Shown here in pieces: positions 23,651-35,800 of a stretch of DNA of 64,000 nt (the first letter of the stretch is position 1; each line of letters begins with the position of its first letter). The position numbers and the translations under genes are program-made. The stretch spans positions 181,075 through 245,074 of the forward strand of contig NMRA01000364.1 of NCBI GenBank assembly GCA_002633005.1. The letters run 5' to 3'. The notes beneath the pieces are model-generated. The model was not told the DNA's origin. It did no database searches and saw only the letters and a program-made list of their open reading frames with translations. This DNA is from Phoronis australis. Its lineage: Eukaryota > Phoronida > Phoronidae.

Positions 23651-23805
23651 AGGCGAAGGCAACCTTTTTCCATGTCATTTTGAGCTAAAATAAGGTTGGT
23701 TGGTTATCCTAGACATATTTTTCACTTAATTACAACTTTTCGTAATTTCATTAATTATTCGTCCGCTTTTCCGGAAGTGACGTTTTAGGAGGCAAGCGCT
23801 TCCCG
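23651..23805 (+). repeat. Left terminal inverted repeat of Kolobok-like element
   Basis: It matches the complement of 24838-24985, including AAGGTTGGTTGGTTATCC, TTCACTTAATTACA and GGAAGTGACGTTTTAGGAGG. Confidence 0.9.
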
Positions 23806-23915
23806 TCAATTTCTTTTCACATAGTCTGACTGTGAGAGCTGCCGAGTCAGTCATTGTTCTACCTCGGTTGTGTTAAGTTCCGTCGTCATTCGCTTTCATT
23901 TACTAGTCAGTCAAC

Positions 23916-24770
23916 ATGCCACACTGTTGCTGCGTACCAGGATGTAGTAATTATCGGCTCACGCGCGCTTTGGGAGTGCCTTTGCATCGCTTTCCGATGG
24001 ATGACAAACTTCGCCGTACTTGGTTCGTTCGTGTGAAGAACGCAGCGTTACCCGTCCACGCAACGTACAAAGCAGTGGAGAATTACCGTGTGTGTGGCAA
24101 GCACTTTCTGCCGTCCGATTACGAAAGGGATTTGTACGCTGAACTGATGAAGGTCCCCGCGAAACAACGCTTGAAGNNNNNNNNNNNNNNNNNNNNNNNN
24201 NNNNNNNNNNNNNNNNNNNNNNNNNNNNNNNNNNNNNNNNNNNNNNNNNNNNNNNNNNNNNNNNNNNNNNNNNNNNNNNNNNNNNNNNNNNNNNNNNNNN
24301 NNNNNNNNNNNNNNNNNNNNNNNNNNNNNNNNNNNNNNNNNNNNNNNNNNNNNNNNNNNNNNNNNNNNNNNNNNNNNNNNNNNNNNNNNNNNNNNNNNNN
24401 NNNNNNNNNNNNNNNNNNNNNNNNNNNNNNNNNNNNNNNNNNNNNNNNNNNNNNNNNNNNNNNNNNNNNNNNNNNNNNNNNNNNNNNNNNNNNNNNNNNN
24501 NNNNNNNNNNNNNNNNNNNNNNNNNNNNNNNNNNNNNNNNNNNNNNNNNNNNNNNNNNNNNNNNNNNNNNNNNNNNNNNNNNNNNNNNNNNNNNNNNNNN
24601 NNNNNNNNNNNNNNNNNNNNNNNNNNNNNNNNNNNNNNNNNNNNNNNNNNNNNNNNNNNNNNNNNNNNNNNNNNNNNNNNNNNNNNNNAAATCCAACGCA
24701 GTTGAGTTCTCTACTAACCTATCTTGCCGCAGAATACTCGCCGATGGAAAGTGGTGGCGACAATTGGTGA
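23916..24770 (+). CDS. THAP zinc-finger transposon protein, interrupted by gap
   Basis: The frame starts at ATG 23916 and shows a THAP (C2CH) DNA-binding domain at residues 1-75: C5 and C10, the HRFP motif at 24-27, tryptophan 36, then C60 and H63 in VCGKHF. These are the zinc ligands and conserved core residues of the family. In transposons the domain binds the element's own ends. About 87 residues are readable before the gap at 24177-24688. After the gap the frame continues for about 26 residues to TGA at 24768-24770, but nothing shows that the two parts belong to one protein, since the gap length is probably arbitrary. No catalytic residues are visible. Confidence 0.75.
   Translation: MPHCCCVPGCSNYRLTRALGVPLHRFPMDDKLRRTWFVRVKNAALPVHATYKAVENYRVCGKHFLPSDYERDLYAELMKVPAKQRLKXXXXXXXXXXXXXXXXXXXXXXXXXXXXXXXXXXXXXXXXXXXXXXXXXXXXXXXXXXXXXXXXXXXXXXXXXXXXXXXXXXXXXXXXXXXXXXXXXXXXXXXXXXXXXXXXXXXXXXXXXXXXXXXXXXXXXXXXXXXXXXXXXXXXXXXXXXXXXXXXXXXXXXXXXXXNPTQLSSLLTYLAAEYSPMESGGDNW
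24177..24688. other. Assembly gap of 512 Ns
   Basis: A run of undetermined bases lies inside the transposon. Open frames crossing it are not evidence of coding. Confidence 1.
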
Positions 24771-24837
24771 AAAATAGCACAAAACAAAAGTAGAATAGAA
24801 CAGATTCGCACAGTAAGCTCAACGCAAAACCAAATGG

Positions 24838-24985
24838 CGGGAAGCGCTTGCCTCCTAAAACGTCACTTCCGGAAAAGCGGACGAGTAATTAATAAAATTA
24901 CGGAAAGCTGTAATTAAGTGAAAAATATGTCTAGGATAACCAACCAACCTTATTTTAGCTCAAAATGACATGGAAAAAGGTTGCC
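24838..24985 (-). repeat. Right terminal inverted repeat of Kolobok-like element
   Basis: This is the complement of 23651-23805, ending GGTTGCC immediately before TTAA at 24986. Confidence 0.9.
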
Positions 24986-25423
24986 TTAACATGGACGTTT
25001 AGTTGTCGATGTTAAATTCTTTGCCGACGTGTTTTGGAATTTTTAAACAAACATCGCGCTCATTGAATTGTTCAGTGACGAATGAGCCGGCAACCCAAGT
25101 CACAGGCAATGCGTATATGATCCAGAACTGGAACTGCAACACAGGAATCAACTCTGAAGCGTTTGAAGCCTGCTTTTATGCGAACTGTTACTTGAAAACG
25201 ACAGCTAGCAAACGATGACCTAACCACAAACTTTACATGTAAGAAAAAATCTACTAGCCGCAGTATCGTACCTTTTGAAGGCTAAGGTTAGGTTAGAGTT
25301 GGGGATATGCAAGCGAGACTTCAAAACATGCGTTTCAGTAGGAGATAATTGAAAATTTCCTATTTGTTGGAATCCTTCACCATCACGATCTGACGCCAGT
25401 AGTGCACATAACATACATGAACT

Positions 25424-26175
25424 GGTGTAGTAATAAAAACGTACACGAATTGGTGCAGTGTCCAACACATTCATGAATTGGTGATGTCCAAAACATGATT
25501 TTAATAGTGCCTAAAATAATAAATCAACTGAGGTAGGGTCAAAACATAATTACATAAAACAAATAAGTGTCTAAAGCTTACATGATTTAGTGTAGAGCCC
25601 AAAACCTACGTGAAATGTTGTAGTGTCCCAAATGTATATGAAATGAGAGGTATCCAAACATTTGTAGTGCCCAGACATACCGTAATCCTTCGCGTTAACG
25701 CCCTGGGCGGTTAAATTGGCGAATCCAAAAAAATTGGGGGAGGGCGGTTAACCGAGCAGTGGGCGGTTAAATCGAAAATCCACTTAAAGTCGGGGATGGG
25801 CGGTTAACTGAGCATGGGCGTTAACCCGAATGATTACGGTTTATCAATAATTGATATACAGTCTGAAATATTTATGAAATGGTGAAGTGTCCGAAACACA
25901 GGGTCATAATTTGGTTTAAAGTATGGGACAAAACATAAATGAATTGTAATGTCTAAACCATAGACGACTTGGTGACGTGTCCAAAACATGCAGGACTTGA
26001 TGTAGTGTAGAAACATACAATAATTAATGTAGTGTCCAAAACACACATGAAATAGTGAACCATACATAATTTGGTTTAGTGGCCAAAGCTTAAATAAACT
26101 GTCTATACATAATGAATGAAATGTAGAAGAGTCCAAAACATGCATGACTTGGAGTAATGCCCAAAACCTACATCA
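25424..26175. repeat. Degenerate ~28-bp minisatellite
   Basis: Diverged units around CATGAATTGGTGTAGTGTCC followed by AAAACATA repeat head to tail, interrupted by an inverted-repeat element at 25679-25840. The array lies just beyond the 3' end of TOP3A. Confidence 0.8.
25679..25840. mobile_element. 162-bp MITE with internal GGGCGGTTAA repeats
   Basis: Ends ACCGTAATCCTTCGCGTTAA and the complement of ACCGTAATCATTCGGGTTAA form inverted repeats of about 25 bp ending at GCCC. The interior has four GGGCGGTTAA boxes arranged as two larger direct repeats with TCGAAAATCC/GGCGAATCC. It interrupts the 28-bp minisatellite. No clean target duplication is seen; TA or TTA at the borders would be possible. 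Confidence 0.7.
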
Positions 26176-26802
26176 ATGGCAGCTGTAAAATGCACATTAA
26201 TCTCATCTCAGTGGTATAATTATAAAACACGAACAATTTGAAAATAAACAACAACAATAATCAATCAATGAAATTAGGTGAATTGGGTATAAAACCAATG
26301 TATTCAGCCTAGCAATGAACATGAAACATTATTAGATGACAGACATTATCATTTATCCAGGTGAAGGAGCCTGATGTACAAATTATGAATCAAAATTTTT
26401 GCAATTTCGCAGTGCCACCTGGCTTCTTCTGCTGAGCAATTGTGACCGACTAATTTCTGCAACAATTGCATAGCCCTGTGTTGGTGTTCCTAGACAACAT
26501 CTGCAAGGCCCCGCACCATGAGTAAGACAACTTAATTCTGACACCACCGTGTCTATTTAGGGAGAGATTCTTGACTTTCACCACGACAACGTCTCTAGCA
26601 CGCCTCTCAAACCACAGACTCCCACTGTCTATATGTCTTATATCCGCCTTCTTATTCACAATCAGGACTTTTCTAAAGTTAATGTTTATCGCAACATCAT
26701 ATGATTCATGGCAACTGGAAAAAACCCTCACATTCAACCAGCTATCATTGTTGCACCTCCCTGCTTACGACAACTAATGGCACAACACTGGATATCCTTC
26801 AG

Positions 26803-29800
26803 TCAGTCTTTCATTGGGCACTTGGCTCTTGTATGACCTGAAAGGCATTTGAGATGAAAACTATCATTCTACATTAAAAAGTACGGTAACATTATTCTCA
26901 GTTAAGGCAACCACACTGTTAACATCTTTAAAGCCTATCTTGAATGATAAAACCTATAAATTTTGTTCCTACAGTATGTTAAGAGCATTGCTATGAGCCC
27001 ACCAGTGCCATCAACTGCCAAATGTAATGAACTGTTAGGCTTATTGGCTTGCTTTTGTCTACGTCACCACGAGAATGACCTTTTAATTCAAACAGCTGTG
27101 CACAACATCCACACGCAATGGTGTTCTGTCCAGGCCCCTACACCATACAATTATTGGCCTTTTGTCATTAGTGATAGACCTACATTTGAGAGATTAAACT
27201 AGCATTTTTTAATTTTGCTGAAGGCGCGACACTTTTAAGTTAGACAAGTACATGACATACCTTCTTGGTGACAAATCCCACACCTGCGTTTTCGTTTGGT
27301 ATTTCCTGACACTGCAGTTTGAGGCTGTCTGCTCTTTGTAGACAATTTCTGACTTACCCCCCCTGAAATTGAAGTTGGAGCAGTGAACAATTCCTTCAAG
27401 TCGACAAACTCATTGCTTCCTTAATGATCCATTTATAAGACACCCACGAGAGAAATCGTCTGCACTTCACGTCATGGGAAGTCTCCACTACATCGACACT
27501 ACCCCCCAAGTGCAGAAGACACTTCATCGAAGATTACAGTCCTGACATGCGATAAAGTTCCATTTCACAAAAAGTCTTAGAAGACTTCCATTAGAAATTC
27601 CATGTCATGCTCCACTCAACTATTTATGAATTTTTTTGAGAATAATTTGATTTCTCTTCAGCTCAATAATTTCAAGGCAGTCTCCAATACCACAAAGCGC
27701 AAACTTCAGCAAATAATTTTGACAGCCATGTTTACAATTTTTTAAAGCTTTGTTTTGCTGTGTTTAGCAGAGTCTAAAAATACTAAAATCAAATTAGGCC
27801 TTTTACTCTAACAAATTCTTTACTATCATACAATTTTACTCAAGACACCAACTCAAGCCACAAGCAATGCGTAAATGAGCAATTTTGAAATTCAAAACTT
27901 AGAGTAGGCAAGACCCTATTAAGTCAGAAGCGTTTTCATGAGTAGCTTTGCTGTTCTTGTTGGGAACGGAAACAGAATGCCATCATGGTAACAAATATTA
28001 GGAGACTGATGTTATGAAGTAAAAGGCCGAATTTTATTTTCGTTTTATATCCAGGCGAACCCAGTGAATTGCAGCTTTAAACAAAACTTGGGCTGTTTGG
28101 GCAATCATTAAATAAATCACTGAATAAATAAATAAATAACCGTACCTTGATTTCCCACATCGTCAGCCCATTGGAAGAAATTGCACCCTTCACTCCGAGG
28201 TTTAGGACACGTATGAAACGGCCGTCCCTTATTTGGCCCTTCCTTTGACACAGTTAATCTGCAAAGTATTAAAAATGAGACGAGGAGTTGAGAAATGCTC
28301 AACAGAAAGACAGAGACATTTCTGTAAGTTGTTCATTAAAGTAATTTGTCTAAAACGGAAAGAAAGTTCATTCTTTAGACGTTACATACTAAATCAAAGT
28401 CATGAACATGGAAAAAATTATGGAAGATAAATGTTCTTCATTAAAATATACACAGTATGTAAAGATGCATCATTGTGAACACAAACCATTTACTTTTAAA
28501 TTTCAACAAACTGGTGATGTGCAAAATGCCATTGCACTTGCGCCAGTCATATGCTATTCTCAGGCTGGTGTTTGATAATGTTCCCAGCCTATTTCCAACC
28601 ACACTGTTTTTGATACATAAAATGACGAGCCATTCAATTCTAACTTACTGAGATCAGCCACAGAAGTTTGCCAGTCTAACATCCAGTCTAAGTAAGGTGC
28701 ATACTCACAGACAAATTTTAAAGCAGCAAATGGTTGAATTCAAAAGTTGATTAGTATTAAGACATCACTGAAGGGGGTGCATTTGAACTTCAAACAACGA
28801 GGGGAACACTCCAGTCTTTAAGTTAAATAAAAAATAATGAATAATATTATAATGCGTAATATTGCTTACAACTTAGCTTCCTGACCACACCCACATCGAA
28901 CTTCTGAAACAGGAGGAAACTGATTCTGCCAGCTGGAGTTGATGTTCAGGTTTCTAGTCCTTGCTTGATCACCGGCTCCATCTGGTGGGGCAGAGTCAGC
29001 CCACAGGAAAAAGTTGCACGACTCACCCTGAGGTTTTGCACACTTGTAGAAGTGTCGACCTAAAAGGCACATCAATTTGAAAACAATTACAATCGCAGTA
29101 CCTTCATGTTGGTCAACAACTCTAGCCAAATGTGTTTTAAAGGACTCGTAGACATAAAGTGAACAGCCTTACAAAACATTACATAGCTACCAAAGCAGCA
29201 GGTCTGCAACTGATACATTCAATTCTACGACAAATTTAAGCACAGCAAAAGACAGGCTAAAGCACTCGACCACAACACAGACATCACTTATATTTTTTCC
29301 TAGTGTTGTTAGGGCCCTTAGAAACTAAAGTAACTCCCAATGTATGATCTCGAAAAGGAAAAAAGCAACGAGTGTGAGACGACAATGGTGAAATCTCAAC
29401 AGTTTCGGACAAAATTTTTTTCCTAAGTTGCGCATTTTATTTTTCAAGGGCTTCTAGCATTATTGTGAACGTCCACAATTTTTTTCAAAATCTTGTCTGT
29501 CGGTAGCTATGGTACAGATCTTGGACATGGCAAAGCAGCATGCTGGCACTGTATAGCGTTTTGTGAAAAAATGGAAATTACGATTTCACCTGTACGTCGT
29601 ATTGTGTCTTAACTTGGTGAGATTCCACCACAAGTAAGCATTGTACAATTTAAGCTAGAGCCCTGTGAAAGGTATAATATTCGAGGCATTTTTGGTCAAA
29701 TTTATTCATTTCTGCCCATCCCCAGCCAGTTTAACCAAGTTGTTATGTAAGGCAAGAATATTCTGAGAATGAGATCAGCGTCACAGGGCTGTCTTCCCAA

Positions 29801-32800
29801 ATAACAAGTGTATCGAGGCGTGACGCAGTGTAAAAACCAGTGACTTCAAGCCAAGACTGAGAACCCAGTGCCTTAACCACAGGACTACTGAATACATAAA
29901 TCATGACTGACATACATTAGTTTCCTCATGACTAAGACTCTTCTCGTTCGGTAAATGATTTATGTTGTCTTCAAAATGTTAGGCACCTCTGAGATAAGCC
30001 ACGGAAGCAAAGAACGACACACTGACACGGGGAAGGAGTTACAAAGTATCTGGACACTGTAAGTAAAACTATAACTAGAGTAACAATACAGTGTTCGGGC
30101 CAATCAGATCAGATACTGCGCTCAGATCTAGTTAAAGCTGATTGGACACGGAGACCAGCCACTGGATTCAGAGATCCTGGACATCAGTTTTCATAAATCC
30201 CGCCCCTTGTCTATTTATGCACCTCACAATACTCAATTTCGTACCAGTGTTGGGTCCTTCCTTACGCACGGTCAACTTCAATGCATCCTGCCCACACAAG
30301 CACACTATGGCCTTTTCATCAGGCATGTCAAAATTTGAGTTCTGTCCTAACACAGATAATGGCGGTCTTCCAATATTCTCACCGCCTCCCCCGTGAACAG
30401 GACCAGCAGCAAAATTGTGAAACGTCCTCATGTTAGTACTCCCTGAGGGGTGTAAATCCCCACCTGGACCCTTTTTCGAACTCTTCCGACCATTAGTGCC
30501 ACCTCTTGGTGGCGGCCTAGGTACACCATTGTTGTTCGAATAATTTTGTGAGTTTGAAGTCCTATTGCCGTGAGTGTTATTGCTATTTCTAGGTCTGTTG
30601 TTATTATCAGATGACTGTGTTGTGCTACTGCTTGATGAGTTGTTCTTCATCCGTAGTCCTAGTGCCTGCACCAACTCACGGTCACAACCAATGCATGTGG
30701 TGTACCTGAAGTAATAAAAATAACCCATTATCAAATAAGCAAGAGCATTCACGAGCAATTAGCGTAACACTGGAGACAAAAATGCTAATACCCTGGCCAA
30801 TCACACGCGATCACCATCGGCAAAGAGAACAAGTTAGGTCACTGGAATATATCCCTCTTACATTACACAGGTAGATCAGCCTTCTCATTGGGTGGCCAAC
30901 AATTAGAAGGCAGATCAGATGTCTGCTCAAATGCGAATTTTTTCAAATGACAGATCAAACATCCAATCTGCCTTCAGATAGGATGAACTGTGAACGTAGG
31001 TTAAGTATTAGAAGAATTAGAATTAGTTGAGAAAATGAAATTGGAAAAGCACAGAACTGCACACAAATACACACACTAAAACATGTTTCAACAGACTGAA
31101 AAATCATGGAGACATTCAGGCTATCAGCATCAAATGGAGATCATTGAAGTCGACTGAGGCACACTTACTCTAGAGGTATTGTCGGCGGTACAGAACCTCT
31201 CTTTAACTTGAACTTGATCCTGTGAACAGGACTTGGCTGGCACTGAAACAAACATTGCATTAAATCTGCATCTTGCTTTCAAATACAACGGAACGAAAAA
31301 CAACTTAAATTTTTAAACTTTTAAACATGGCATGCTGACGGGACAAATTGTTCGCAACTTTTAAATTATAGTCCCAAGAGAGCACATACCTAGATATTGT
31401 GCCCATAAGCACTTATTACGACCATTACCAGTGAGTGTTCAACCTTGTTTCAGAACTAACATGAGTAGTTATTGACTTTTTAAGATCTGATCTTTGCTTT
31501 GACTGGTGCGGTTAGTGAGATTGGGTGCAAAGTCAGTCAAGGGACAATAATTATGGGTCACATGTGTTTATGTAACTTCAGTTAGAGAAGAAGAACGGAA
31601 CAACGTTGAAGATTGCAAGATATAGTACAAGCCAGAAGTGATGGCTGAGCAGAGGCTGAAATCTTTTTTCAGTCTCCCCTTGTGACTGAGAATGAAGGGG
31701 AATTAACAGGAACATTAGTAGGTGGCTTAGTCATTTTGGAATTGAAATTTTGCTGTCCCAATATTAATTACCAGTCATTTTTGCTGTTGACAGACTTTAC
31801 TGTCATGATAATTTAGTCTGACTACTTTTGTTTGGAAGTGTATGTGTTGTCTTTTACTAAAGGCCGCACAATTTCCAATGAAACTAATTTCCTCTAAAAC
31901 TTATTGCATTAAGCTTATTATACTTACAGTGGCACATATACTCTCGTCCACAGTAGCTTCCAAAACAGATTCTGGAAACCAGACAACAGCCTGGCATTGT
32001 GGATAACCACTGCAGCTCAGAAAACGTCTGTAAATGCAATTTGTCGGTTGTAACAAACAAGTAATTTCTACTGGATACATTTGCTATTATGCTCCAAATT
32101 AGGACAGACTAAAAGGTATTGAATCAATAACGTAGAATGATCACAAAACTACACTAGACTCACAGACATCTGTTGTATAACAGCCATATGGCACCATGTG
32201 ACAGCTCTACGAAATAGACCTGTCACCCAATATATTATTTATGACATTGCCACCACTTTGAGCATATTCTAACTTTACAATGAGGTTTTGGAACCGCATT
32301 TGACACCTGAATATTGTGCAATAGTTTGTAACTTTCCCCAATTTCCATCACAATTAGTGACAAAAGCTCTAGACAAGTGGAGTATATTTTCACTTAAATT
32401 GGCACCCCTTTATCATTTCGGAAGCTCTACTTAATTAGCTGCAATTTCTCAAAAAAATCAGCAGCGTCTCACCCTCAAGACAGACCAATTCATTACAACT
32501 TACCCTAATCCGTCTTTTTTAGACTTAATAGTCATGTCCAAACCGCAGTTGGGACATTTCCTTACTGGTGTAACTGTGTCATATAAATCTGAAAAAGGCA
32601 ATGGTAGACCTTGGCTAGTTCTAGTTTGGTCGAAAGCAGAGTTTTTCAACCATGTGAGTTCTGTTAGCTGCAGTTTGTTTCACTCGAAAAAAGTGTCATT
32701 TTCCAATGGGTGCGCTTGATTGACTTCGCAGGTTCCGCTGGATCAAATGGCATCTGATTGGTTGTTGATTAAGACTTCCGGCTTAAAAACTCATCAGATT

Positions 32801-35800
32801 TTTAGTCGTTTGACCCAGTGGAGCAGGTGAAGCCAATCAGGTGCAGACATTGAGTTTGATCCCTGAAGTCTTAGTACATGCCACCACTGTCAGCCTTATG
32901 TAATGAATGAAGATGTGTACGTTGTTGGAAAACCTCACTTTGGGGGAATTCATCTACAACACTGTTATCATTTTTCATACGCACCATGGGACTTTTGACG
33001 GCTTGTTAACATCCAATGACATACCAACATCTTGAGGCAATGTAACCCGATTGAATATTTTGCATTTCAAGTGATGAGATATGACTTGAACGTGATCTGT
33101 CAATGCATACCTCAAGAATTGTTCACGCAATGACTTGCTAATCTATGTAACTATTTATTCCATGAATTTTGAGGTTTGTTTTCAATCTTTTATTTTGTAA
33201 TGCTGGAAGCTTTGCGACCCTCCCATCAAAACACATATTGCAGTAGAGCTGGCACACTTAAGTGACAAGTGTTGCTGTCCATTATGTGAAGTTATCCGTG
33301 ATGTCACTGGGTGTTTTACAAGCCGACAAACACCCCACAATGCATTTGGAAAACTTCAACAGTGCCATAGATGAAATCCTATGAATTACCGTATACAAGT
33401 CTGGAGTGTGAAGCATTTGGGAGTAAGGCAAGTTGAAATTGTCTATGGAAAACAATTTGTAGAACTAACCTGCCTGAGTCACCTGCCGTCGTTCTGCCCC
33501 AAAATATTGCTCCAATGCATCATCAATTTTCGTTGCATGACTTGTTGCCTCAATAAATACTTCCCGGTACTTCTGTATTTGTGTTGCCAGCACCTCCTCC
33601 TTAGACTTTCTGCCTTCGCATATCTTTACAAGATCCGCCTCTAGCTCCGCCCTGAGGTGGGGCTTAGACATCTCAAAGCCCATGCTGTCGTAACCCTCGA
33701 CCAATCCCATACCGAGTTCACCCGGTACAAAGCGTCCGTCAGGTCGGACACCCACATACAGCCTTGACTTGATGGTTTCAATGTGTTCCGCATGGGTAGC
33801 GTCTGTACCAATGCCATGCTTGTCCATCAAAGCGATAAGGTCCGCCTCTGACAGCAGGTTAGGCGGTGATGTCTCACCAGTTACCATCTGAAATGCAATC
33901 CCACGTTTTTGATACAAACAATTTAGTTAAACTCTTTAAGATCTAAGTCTGTCTTGAGTTCTAATACAATGTCAGAATGCATTTCAATTGCCACTTTTGA
34001 TTTGTTTTGAGTTTGCGATTGCCAAAGGATATATAAATCAAGTTTTGCAAAAGACAAGCTCAACTCTAAGTTTTACACAACCGCACAATGTCCAAGATGG
34101 AACTTGTAAGCTGTCTTTGTTGGATTATCTTCGTTCAAAGGTATAGATTTCTAGGCCTCTGACTATGTGTACAGTCTCGTTTTCAAAGAAATACTCAAGT
34201 TACATAATAACTCAGTCAATCACAAGCTTACCTCGATGCTGGAAGGCTGGAACTGCTGTCTCAGTTCAAACCTTGGAATGACTTTACCATACCACTTCTC
34301 ATATGGATACACTTCCAAATAGTTTAGAGCTGTTATGATCAACCCAGAGGCAGAAAACTGAAAAACAAAACGTGAAAATTTACAAATTAAAAGTCAGAAA
34401 ACTATGCCAATGTAATTGTAATTTGTGTATAGCATCAAAAAAACAAGGAGCACATCATTGTGATTTCACTCCTAGGCTACTTCAACTCATTATACCGACT
34501 GGGAGGGAACAAAATGAAAGTAAAGATGGGAAACACCACTAAACATTGGACATAGTGAACAAATAAGGGAACAGTCTGACTCATGGAGTACGCTCTTTAT
34601 GAGACTTTTTTATTGCTACACAAATAAATGACAATACATTAAATACAAATATTTCGCCCAGAATGCGAACCCTTATATCCAGGCTTTTAATCATAAAACA
34701 ATGACTTACTCAAGCAAAACATGATATTGAACAAATAATTTCAAAGTAAAGAAAACAAAAAACAAGAACGAAATCATATGGCAATATAGGAGAACATACT
34801 AACAAGAAAAAATATACTTATTGAAATAGGATGATCTTAGTTGGAACCTGACCGACTGAAGTGTATGCAGTGAGCGCGTCACCATGTGACAAATCTGAAT
34901 ACAACAGATAACTGTAGACAACAATAAGTTTCTGTTACACATACTACGAATTTCCAAAAAGAGACCCATGGACATATAAAAAAATGGGCGCATGAAAAAT
35001 GATTACCTTTTCATTTGCTATTTCGATTTCAACAGATGTCTCGTATCCTTCCGCATCTTTTGAACAGCAAGCCAAGAAGTGGCGAACTACGAAGTCATAT
35101 AACTTTTTGTCATTACCCTGAAATAAAATACAGTAGTTTTAAATTCTTACTTACAGTAAAGCTCATACAAGAGAAACATTCACAAGTCAGATTTTCTCAT
35201 AACTCCCACCAATTTCTGCAGTACGGTTGTTCTAATTTGTGTACTCAATCCTTCAGTTAGGTCTACTTTTGCCTTACTCAGATAAAATATCTTGGTCCGG
35301 TTAAAAACGTTTTATACTGTATTTGCAAGTGATACGATTCAAAGCATAACAACATGGAGAAAAGTCTTCATTCCGCGTTCGACAGGTAGCAGGTATATTT
35401 CCTTTTAAAGTGCTTTATCGTTCGCACTACAGCACATAATATCATTGCTTTGAAGTCAAATGGAAAATCTGCAATGTATCTAAATCACCTTAATATCATT
35501 TTGTATCGCAATAAAGTGATCACTGAGCACCCAACACATATCAGATCACAGCTACTTTAGACATCTCAACAAAACTGCTTGGTTTTAATAATGTTGCCCC
35601 CAACGAACACCTAAATACTGGACAATACCTAACATTCTTGGCAAAGTTACGCAACTCAAGTTAAAACTTGTTACAAAACAAGACGACAAAGCCATAGGTT
35701 GAAGCAAACTTAAACACACACGAGTCATTAAATCAGATTTCACACACTGTACAAGTTTTTGCATACTACACAACTTCAATACATAACACTCTGTGTGACT

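Larger units (their letters stand above)
23651..24985 (+). mobile_element. Kolobok-like DNA transposon (THAP ORF, TTAA target)
   Basis: Inverted terminal repeats span about 23651-23805 and 24838-24985 (roughly 150 bp, high identity, inner end CGGGAAGCGCTTGCC on the right side). The element is bounded by TTAA at 23647-23650 and 24986-24989, as expected for a TTAA target duplication. It carries a THAP-domain ORF. TTAA duplication plus a THAP domain are the hallmarks of the Kolobok superfamily; piggyBac shares TTAA but lacks THAP. A 512-base gap removes most of the interior, so its true length and whether transposase remains are unknown. The left end has a few extra bases (AGGCGA) compared with the right. 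Confidence 0.8.

Noticed and set aside
23959-24822. 287-codon minus-strand frame across the gap
   Set aside because: Most of it is translated Ns. The real readable signal is the THAP domain on the plus strand.
30142-30396. Plus-strand frame over TOP3A exon 18
   Set aside because: Antisense to a well-supported GRF-finger exon.
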